A stretch of 19,438 nt of DNA from Hyphomicrobiales bacterium (GTDB taxonomy: Bacteria; Pseudomonadota; Alphaproteobacteria; Rhizobiales; Devosiaceae), in assembly GCA_026989045.1 (NCBI GenBank), contig JALSJY010000105.1, positions 1-19,438 of the forward strand. Reading direction: 5' to 3'. The notes under the pieces were generated by a model. It was given only the letters and a program-made list of their open reading frames with translations. It was not told the DNA's origin and searched no databases. Numbering within the stretch: the stretch's first letter is position 1; every line of letters starts with the position of its first letter. The position numbers and the translations under genes are program-made. Positions 13,821 to 19,438 of the stretch are shown here, in pieces.

Positions 13821-15638
13821 ATGTTAGACTTTTTTGCAGATCAAAATAACTTTGTAATGTGGCTCACCTTTTTGGTAATTGCTGGGGCTATGTTATTTTA
13901 TGTAACGGAGTGGGCTAGTATTGAAGTCACTTCGCTTGGCACTCTTGTTGCGCTAATGCTGATTGCTACAATATTGCCAGCAGGGGGATTTGACGCAGAA
14001 TCATTATTATCTGGGTTTTCTAACCCTGCACTATTTACTATTCTAGCATTGCTTGTTGTTGGGCAGGGTTTAATTCAAACTGAGGCATTGGCTGACCTTA
14101 CAAATTGGCTAACCAACCTTTGGCCAAAGCACCCGATGAGGGTTGTCATTTTATCACTTGTCATTGCTGGTGCCGCTTCTGCCATTGTTAATAACACGCC
14201 CGTTGTTATTGTATTTATTCCTGTGCTGGTTTCTATTCTTGCAAAGCGCAATATGCCTGCTTCAAAATTTATGATGCCATTAAGCTTTATGACAATTCTG
14301 GGTGGCATGACAACCGTGCTTGGCTCATCAACAAATCTTTTAGCAGCTGGGGTGGCACGTCAATACGGAATTGAAAGCGTTACTTTTTTCTCTTTTGCTA
14401 TTCCTGGTTTAATTATGGCACTAATTGGTTGGCTGTATGTGTTATTCATTGCCCCCCGTATTATACCAAATAATGAAGCCGAAAATATTGGTGCACAAAG
14501 CCGCAACACTCAATTTATCAGCGAAATTCACCTCACTTATGGACACCCACTGATTGGTGAAAAAACCATTGCTGGTATGTTTCCTAATTTAACAACAATG
14601 ACCATAAGAGCCGTGCAACGGGGCAAGCAAACATTTTTACCTCCTTTTGATGACATAACTCTAAAAACTGGAGACACGCTTATTATTGCAGCAACCCGTG
14701 ACGCTCTTACAAAAGCTTTGCGAGATTGGAAGGCTTTTGAAGATACTGCTTCAATTAACGCCAATTCAACAGAATCAGAATCAGGAGTTGTTTTATGTGA
14801 GGCTATGGTGCCTCCTAGCTCTCGCCTTGTGGGTTATGGGGTAGATCAAGCAGGCTTTATGGCTCAACATGATCTTCTTATTTTGGGAATGGAGCGTCGC
14901 TCTCGCATGCCGCGCCAAAGAATGAGCGAGATACGTCTTGAGGCGGGGGACGTTTTGTTAATTGCTGGTCAGCCGCGCTCTTTTGAAAATATCCGCGGAT
15001 TACAAGATTTAATAGTTATTGAATGGAGCGCAGCTGAGGTAAAACCGCGTGGTCATGCACTAAGGTCACTAATTATTTTCTTTGCAACAGTGGCAGCAAT
15101 TGCCACAGGTTTAATGCCTACTGTTGTGCCAGCTATTATTGGAGCATTTATTATGGTTGCTTCTGGTTGTTTAAATGTGCGCCAAGCAGCTCGCTCGCTC
15201 GATCGGAAAATTATCCTATTAGTTGGGTCATCTTTAGCAATGGCAACTGCAATGCAATATACTGGGGGGGCTCAATTTATTGCCAATGGGGCAATAGATG
15301 CCCTTGGCACTAGCTCTCCTGCAATTGTTATGAGCGGATTGTTTATTTTAGTCGCCGCGTTCACCAACTTTCTTTCAAATAATGCCACTGCCGTGCTATT
15401 TACCCCAATTGCTATTGCTGCTGCAAACTCACTTGGAGTTGACCCATTACCGCTTATTGTGTCGGTTATTCTTGGAGCAAATGCGTCTTTTGCTTCTCCA
15501 GTTGGCTATCAGACGAACCTGTTAGTAATGAGTGCTGGGCATTATAAATTTAGAGATTTTTTTATTGTTGGTATGCCGCTGATTCTTTTGATGTGGTTGG
15601 TTTTCTCTATTGTTGCACCTTGGTATTATGGTGTTTAA
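13821..15638 (+). CDS. SLC13 (DASS) family permease with two RCK_C domains
   Basis: This 605-residue inner-membrane transporter is of the divalent anion:sodium symporter type. The N-terminal membrane half is residues about 10-215, with NNTPVVIVFIPVL (124-136) and GSSTNLLAAG (168-177). Two soluble TrkA-C/RCK_C domains follow at about 233-302 and 320-398, each ending in GDTLIIAA or GDVLLIAG. The C-terminal membrane half is 413-603, with NNATAVLFTPIAIAA (520-534) and SPVGYQTNLLVMS (559-571). The paired SSTN and YQTN motifs form the sodium/substrate site in this family. Substrates are typically dicarboxylates or sulfate; the choice here is unknown. The RCK_C pair suggests ligand gating. Weak ribosome-binding site. 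Bpt follows after 12 nt, so they are probably co-transcribed. Confidence 0.92.
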   Translation: MLDFFADQNNFVMWLTFLVIAGAMLFYVTEWASIEVTSLGTLVALMLIATILPAGGFDAESLLSGFSNPALFTILALLVVGQGLIQTEALADLTNWLTNLWPKHPMRVVILSLVIAGAASAIVNNTPVVIVFIPVLVSILAKRNMPASKFMMPLSFMTILGGMTTVLGSSTNLLAAGVARQYGIESVTFFSFAIPGLIMALIGWLYVLFIAPRIIPNNEAENIGAQSRNTQFISEIHLTYGHPLIGEKTIAGMFPNLTTMTIRAVQRGKQTFLPPFDDITLKTGDTLIIAATRDALTKALRDWKAFEDTASINANSTESESGVVLCEAMVPPSSRLVGYGVDQAGFMAQHDLLILGMERRSRMPRQRMSEIRLEAGDVLLIAGQPRSFENIRGLQDLIVIEWSAAEVKPRGHALRSLIIFFATVAAIATGLMPTVVPAIIGAFIMVASGCLNVRQAARSLDRKIILLVGSSLAMATAMQYTGGAQFIANGAIDALGTSSPAIVMSGLFILVAAFTNFLSNNATAVLFTPIAIAAANSLGVDPLPLIVSVILGANASFASPVGYQTNLLVMSAGHYKFRDFFIVGMPLILLMWLVFSIVAPWYYGV

Positions 15639-15650
15639 TATTAGCAAATT

Positions 15651-16391
15651 ATGAGCGAACAATCACAACAAAATAGTCAGTTTTATTTTTCGAATGAAAA
15701 CCCCTGCCCTTATTTACCTAATAAGCAGGAGCGCAAAATATTCACACACTTAAGCGGTCATAAATCTCAAATACACATGCAATTATTAAGCGAAAATGGC
15801 TTTAGGCGTTCGCAAAATATTATCTATCGCCCGCATTGCAAAGACTGTTTAAAATGTAAATCTATTAGGGTGAAGGTTAAAGATTTTAAAGCCAGTAAAT
15901 CTCAAAAAATTATCATTAGAAAAAATGCTGATATTATAGCCACACAAATGCAAGCCCAAGTTGGACAAGAACATTTTAAACTATTCAAAAAATACCTTTT
16001 AACTCGCCATGATGATGGTGGAATGACAGATATGGATTTTGATGACTTTAAAGATATGGTTGAGGATACACCCGTTAACTCCGACATTATTGAATATCGT
16101 TTGACTAGCAATAATAAGAAAAAAGGGCAGCTAATTGGTGTGGCCTTGATTGATATTATGTTTGATGGCTTTTCAATGGTATATAGTTTTTTTGACCCTG
16201 ATTTTGCTAAGCGCAGTCTTGGTGTGTTTATGATTGTAGAAAATATTCTAAGGGCAAAAGAGAATAGGCAAGACCATGTCTATTTGGGATATTGGGTGAA
16301 TGGCTCTAAAAAAATGTCTTATAAAGCAAATTTTAAGCCACTTGAATTTTACAAGCAAGATGAGGGCTGGCTAGAGCTAGGGCAAAATTAA
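15651..16391 (+). CDS. bpt: Aspartate/glutamate leucyltransferase (arginyltransferase family) Bpt
   Basis: Bpt transfers leucine from Leu-tRNA to proteins with N-terminal Asp or Glu (or oxidised residues), marking them for ClpS/ClpAP in the N-end rule pathway. The 246-residue length is usual. The N-terminal ATE_N domain carries CPYLP (Cys19) and PHCKDCLKCKSIRV (Cys63, Cys66, Cys69), known from relatives to bind a metal or cluster. The C-terminal GNAT-like domain includes LIGVALIDIMFDGFSMVYSFFDPDFAKRSLGVFMI and DHVYLGYWVNGSKKMSYKANFKPLE. Members in alphaproteobacteria are often labelled arginyltransferase, so the amino acid donated is inferred. It lies between the permease and the EEP protein. 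Confidence 0.92.
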   Translation: MSEQSQQNSQFYFSNENPCPYLPNKQERKIFTHLSGHKSQIHMQLLSENGFRRSQNIIYRPHCKDCLKCKSIRVKVKDFKASKSQKIIIRKNADIIATQMQAQVGQEHFKLFKKYLLTRHDDGGMTDMDFDDFKDMVEDTPVNSDIIEYRLTSNNKKKGQLIGVALIDIMFDGFSMVYSFFDPDFAKRSLGVFMIVENILRAKENRQDHVYLGYWVNGSKKMSYKANFKPLEFYKQDEGWLELGQN

Positions 16392-16495
16392 GCATGAAAA
16401 TTTGATTCAAATAATATAGATAAGCCATTGGATTGTCACAATTTCATTATGATAGATGAATATTGACTTTAAGACCTTAGGAAAATGACTATTAA

Positions 16496-17554
16496 ATGTC
16501 CAAACTTTTTGCAAATATATTTATGATTTTTGTAATTGGCTATACGTTAGGCATATCGCTTATTGCTATATTAGCAGTTTTTGGTTTTATTCACCCCAGC
16601 CTTGACTTTTTTAATAATTTGCAACCATTCATTTTTATAGGAACTGCATTTAGTTTGATATGTTGCGCCCTGTTAATTTCTAACAAATTCTGGCGCAAAA
16701 CTGGGCTGGCAATTGCAAGCTTAGGATTTCTAAGTTCTGCTTTTATTGTCTTACCGGATGTTTTTGCAAGGTTTACACAAGAGCTAGTAGCGATGCCAGA
16801 TGCTGATAGTAAAACCTATAAAATAATTACTTATAATATATTTGCCAAAAATTTTGATGCCGCTCGAGTTGCCAAAGAAATAGAAAGCGAGCAGCCAGAT
16901 TTTATCGCCCTTCAGGAATATTTTTGGACACAAAGAAATATATTTCACCCCTTGCTCAAAGAGCAATATCCGTTTTTTGAGATATGCAAAGGCGGCAAGC
17001 GCAACAATATCGCAATTTATTCCAAGATAGAATTTTCGTTAGATAAAGCCAGCTCTTGCTCTGTTGGAGATGATCATAGAATTTCTCGCCTTATTGCTAA
17101 TTTCAAGATGAAAAATAGCAAGTCCTTTTCTATTGTGACCACTCATCTTGATTGGCCAATTCAGGTGAGTAAACTTGATAATGGGCAGGATTTGTTAGAA
17201 GGGATTGGCCTGATGCTTGAACGCAAAAAAGAACAGTTTGCTGACCTTAGCCAAGTGATAAAAAACACTTCAAATCCCTTATTATTAGCCGGCGATCTTA
17301 ATTCTACATCATGGTCTTACTCTCTTAGGAATTTTGCTAAATCCAGCAATATATCTCTTAATACGCGCGCCATGCCAACCTTTCCAAATAGATTTTATAT
17401 TGCTGGAAGATGGCGAGATGTTTTTCCACTTATATCCCTTGATCATGTGTTAACTAGCCCCAAAATAACCTTGCATAAAATATATAAAGGCGATCCAGCA
17501 GGAAGCGATCATAATCCAATCATTGCTGTTTTTTCTGTTAGCAATGATGAGTAA
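16496..17554 (+). CDS. Membrane-anchored endonuclease/exonuclease/phosphatase family protein
   Basis: This 352-residue protein has three N-terminal membrane helices (about 7-31, 44-62, 68-88), then an EEP (DNase I-like) domain from about 107 to 350, probably facing the periplasm. The catalytic motifs are complete: Asn114 (TYNIF), Glu141 (IALQEYF), His217 (THLDWP), Asp267 and Asn269 (LAGDLNST), Asp316-His317 (LDHVL) and Asp338-His339 (GSDHNPI). All metal and phosphate ligands of the fold are present, so it should be an active phosphodiesterase or phosphatase. The substrate cannot be told; relatives act on DNA, phosphoinositides or sphingomyelin. The AGGA ribosome-binding site is distant (TAGGAAAATGACTATTAA before the ATG). 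It is convergent with parC. Confidence 0.88.
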   Translation: MSKLFANIFMIFVIGYTLGISLIAILAVFGFIHPSLDFFNNLQPFIFIGTAFSLICCALLISNKFWRKTGLAIASLGFLSSAFIVLPDVFARFTQELVAMPDADSKTYKIITYNIFAKNFDAARVAKEIESEQPDFIALQEYFWTQRNIFHPLLKEQYPFFEICKGGKRNNIAIYSKIEFSLDKASSCSVGDDHRISRLIANFKMKNSKSFSIVTTHLDWPIQVSKLDNGQDLLEGIGLMLERKKEQFADLSQVIKNTSNPLLLAGDLNSTSWSYSLRNFAKSSNISLNTRAMPTFPNRFYIAGRWRDVFPLISLDHVLTSPKITLHKIYKGDPAGSDHNPIIAVFSVSNDE

Positions 17555-17665
17555 GACAAACATTAAACTAACCAGCCTTACTTACATGCTTCTTTGCCAA
17601 ACGCCTAATATCTGCATTATGATGCGCCCTACTGTTGTATCAAACACACCCTACACCTGCATATA

Positions 17666-17696
17666 TTTGCCGTAACGTAACGTTCGGTTCGGCAAA
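17666..17696. repeat. Stem-loop between the EEP gene and parC
   Basis: TTTGCCG (17666-17672) and CGGCAAA (17690-17696) are perfect 7-bp arms, with AACGT-A-ACGTT inside. It lies in the 245-nt spacer of two convergent genes, where a bidirectional terminator would be expected. No T-run follows on either strand, so the role is uncertain. The rest of this gap (17555-17799) shows no gene or RNA I can identify. Confidence 0.35.
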
Positions 17697-17799
17697 TCTA
17701 GGTGTTTTAGCACTCTTTTGAAGGTTTAGTTGTGGCATGCAAAGTGTGTTAGTCGAGCAATTGGGAGATTGATTAAATCTTGCAATCCAATCTATTCCC

Positions 17800-19438
17800 C
17801 TACCCCTTAAACTTATTATTTTTAGGGAAACCCGGTGGTGGTTGGCGACCAGCTTGCGCTCGATCACCTACCCATTCTCGCAATTCCTGCATTGAGCGCA
17901 CATAGGTTCGACCAGAGCTATCGCTCCATGTTAGGCCTGCTTCTTTAGAGAAGGTTTTAATATCACTAACTCCGCCACCTTTATATTTTTGCAAGCGAAT
18001 ACCTTTGCCTCTACCCATTTGAGGTAATTGGTCAATTGCAAAAATAAGTAATTTTCTATTCTCTCCGATGATAGCAACACTATCGCCTTTTACAGGCACG
18101 CATAATTTTGCCTCTGCTGCTCCAGTTACATTTATTACCTGTTTACCTTTGCGGGTATTGGCAATCATTGCGCTTTCTTCAACAATAAAGCCATTGCCTA
18201 AAGTTGAGGCTATTAAGCGCTTGGCGTTAGGTTTGTGAATAAAAATATCAACTATGTCATGACCATCTTCAATGTCTATCAAGATGCGAATTGGCTCACC
18301 ATGGCCGCGACCCCCTGGTAATTTATCGGCAGCAAGCGTATAAATTTTACCGCCAGTGGTTAGCAATAATAATTTGTCTGTTGTTTCGCATTTTATCGCT
18401 AATTTAAGAGTATCATCTGCTTTAAAGCTTTGCACACTTGCATCAATATTATGCCCTTTTAACGCCCGTATCCAACCCTTTTCAGATAGAATGATTGTTA
18501 TTGGCTCTTTCTCAATCATTGCCGTTTCAAGGTCAATTGTTCCTGCTTTTGGTGCGTTTTCAAAACTGGTTCGTCTTGGACCAAGCGGATTTTTATCGCC
18601 ATAAGCCTGCTTAATTTCATTCACCTGAGTAGTAATTACACCCCATTGTTTTTTACTTGAAGCAAGAAGCGATTGAATTTGAGTTTTTTCTATATTAAGC
18701 GCATCATTTTCTTTACGAATTTCAAATTCTTCTAACTTTCTTAAAGAGCGAAGTCGCATGTTGAGTATTGCCTCGGCCTGCACTTCACTTATATCAAATC
18801 GCTTTATTAGCACAGGTTTTGGGTGATCCTCATTTCTAATGATAGCAATCACTTCATCAATATTTAAAAAGGCAACCAAATAGCCACCCAAAATTTCTAT
18901 CCGATGGGTAATCTGCTCAAGGCGGAATTGTGAACGGCGAACCAGCACCACTTTTCTATGCTCAAGCCAAGCACCAAGCGCTTGGCTTAGGCTCATGACT
19001 TTTGGCACTTTACCTTTATCAAGCACGTTTAGATTAAGCGAAATACGACTTTCTAAATCGGTTAGTTTAAATAGAGTTTCCATCAAAATGATAGGATCGA
19101 TTGTGCGGTTTTTTGGCTCAAGCACAAGTCGCACATCTTCTGCGCTTTCATCACGCACGTCTTTTAATAGCATTAGTTTTTTGCCCAATATCAAATCAGC
19201 AATTTTTTCAATCAAACGTGACTTTTGCACTCCATAGGGAATTTCAGTTACTACAATTTGATAACCACCGCGGCCTAAATCTTCACTAAACCAGCGCGAG
19301 CGCACACGAAAACCACCGCGCCCTGTTTCATAAGCATTTTCAATTGATGATTTATCTTCAATAATAATTCCGCCAGTTGGAAAATCAGGGCCAGGAATAA
19401 ATTTCATTATTTCAGATGTATTTGCATCTGGGTGGTTG
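17800..19438 (-). CDS. parC: DNA topoisomerase IV subunit A, C-terminal part (5' end outside window)
   Basis: ParC is the DNA-cleaving subunit of topoisomerase IV, which decatenates daughter chromosomes. The frame enters the window at its right edge (NHPDANTSEIMKFIPGPDFPTGGIIIEDKSS...) and runs 545 residues to TAG at 17800. The visible part covers the tower region and coiled coil (FKLTDLESRISLNLNVLDKGKVPKVMSL, then EILGGYLVAFLNIDEVIAIIRNEDHPK and AEAILNMRLRSLRKLEE). The C-terminal beta-pinwheel domain follows (GWIRALKGH, GGRGHGEPIR, GRGKGIRLQKYKGGGVSD). The catalytic tyrosine and fluoroquinolone-determining region are outside. I call ParC rather than GyrA because the GyrA box is missing and the end GFPKNNKFKG is typical of alphaproteobacterial ParC. 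An internal ATG at 19407 is not the start. Confidence 0.93.
   Translation of the reverse strand, partial: NHPDANTSEIMKFIPGPDFPTGGIIIEDKSSIENAYETGRGGFRVRSRWFSEDLGRGGYQIVVTEIPYGVQKSRLIEKIADLILGKKLMLLKDVRDESAEDVRLVLEPKNRTIDPIILMETLFKLTDLESRISLNLNVLDKGKVPKVMSLSQALGAWLEHRKVVLVRRSQFRLEQITHRIEILGGYLVAFLNIDEVIAIIRNEDHPKPVLIKRFDISEVQAEAILNMRLRSLRKLEEFEIRKENDALNIEKTQIQSLLASSKKQWGVITTQVNEIKQAYGDKNPLGPRRTSFENAPKAGTIDLETAMIEKEPITIILSEKGWIRALKGHNIDASVQSFKADDTLKLAIKCETTDKLLLLTTGGKIYTLAADKLPGGRGHGEPIRILIDIEDGHDIVDIFIHKPNAKRLIASTLGNGFIVEESAMIANTRKGKQVINVTGAAEAKLCVPVKGDSVAIIGENRKLLIFAIDQLPQMGRGKGIRLQKYKGGGVSDIKTFSKEAGLTWSDSSGRTYVRSMQELREWVGDRAQAGRQPPPGFPKNNKFKG

Noticed and set aside
17640..17867. Minus-strand reading frame of 75 codons overlapping the parC end
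   Set aside because: It overlaps the conserved ParC C-terminus in another frame, and I recognise no family; at most a decayed remnant in the gap.

Overview
The window is an AT-rich piece of an alphaproteobacterial chromosome, most likely of the order Hyphomicrobiales (Rhizobiales). I infer this from gene content and order, not from a database match. The block bamE / ubiquinol-cytochrome c chaperone / DUF177 / plsX / fabH / ihfA / merR / tRNA-Pro is a familiar alphaproteobacterial neighbourhood. So are glyA-nrdR-nusB, the LdtR-LdtP pair (MarR regulator plus L,D-transpeptidase), RDD plus the Bpt N-end-rule transferase, and parC. The low G+C points to a low-GC lineage (compare Bartonella or Liberibacter). 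All genes look chromosomal and housekeeping. I see no phage, insertion sequence, CRISPR array, toxin-antitoxin pair or plasmid gene.

Layout, left to right. Positions 1-465 hold the N-terminal part of an APH-type phosphotransferase, with a tRNA-Pro(GGG) gene just upstream (487-563). From 645 to 4766 a leftward run encodes the chaperone, DUF177, PlsX, FabH, IHF-alpha and a MerR regulator. PlsX and FabH link phospholipid and fatty acid synthesis, and the genes are tightly packed, with overlapping stop/start codons at two junctions. The outer-membrane assembly lipoprotein BamE diverges at 4903-5343. From 5467 to 9221 a second leftward run reads glyA, a 134-bp tandem repeat, nrdR, nusB and an MFS transporter. 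The riboflavin genes that many alphaproteobacteria carry between nrdR and nusB are absent. An ABM-domain protein lies alone on the plus strand (9404-9763).

Next comes an envelope module on the minus strand (9800-12611): a 67-aa protein, the L,D-transpeptidase, its probable MarR-type regulator LdtR, and a small membrane protein. The spacer between ldtR and ldtP contains a clear intrinsic terminator and two strong dyads, and is the best regulatory region in the window. From 12767 to 17554 a rightward series encodes a DUF454 membrane protein, an RDD membrane protein, an SLC13 permease with two RCK_C domains, the Bpt aminoacyl transferase and a membrane-anchored endonuclease/exonuclease/phosphatase-fold protein. 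The window ends inside parC (minus strand, C-terminal 545 residues).

The most unusual feature is the array at 7640-7938. It has two full copies and one partial copy of a 134-bp unit with no mismatches. It reiterates the nrdR start region, with its upstream nucleotides and first codons, between glyA and nrdR. As a result, two identical 26-codon reading frames beginning MRCP precede the true nrdR start. No stretch longer than about 300 bases lacks a gene. The largest gaps are 7653-7934 (the repeat), 11281-11538 (ldtP control region), 17555-17799 (convergent EEP/parC spacer, with one dyad) and 12049-12221 (probable ldtR promoter).
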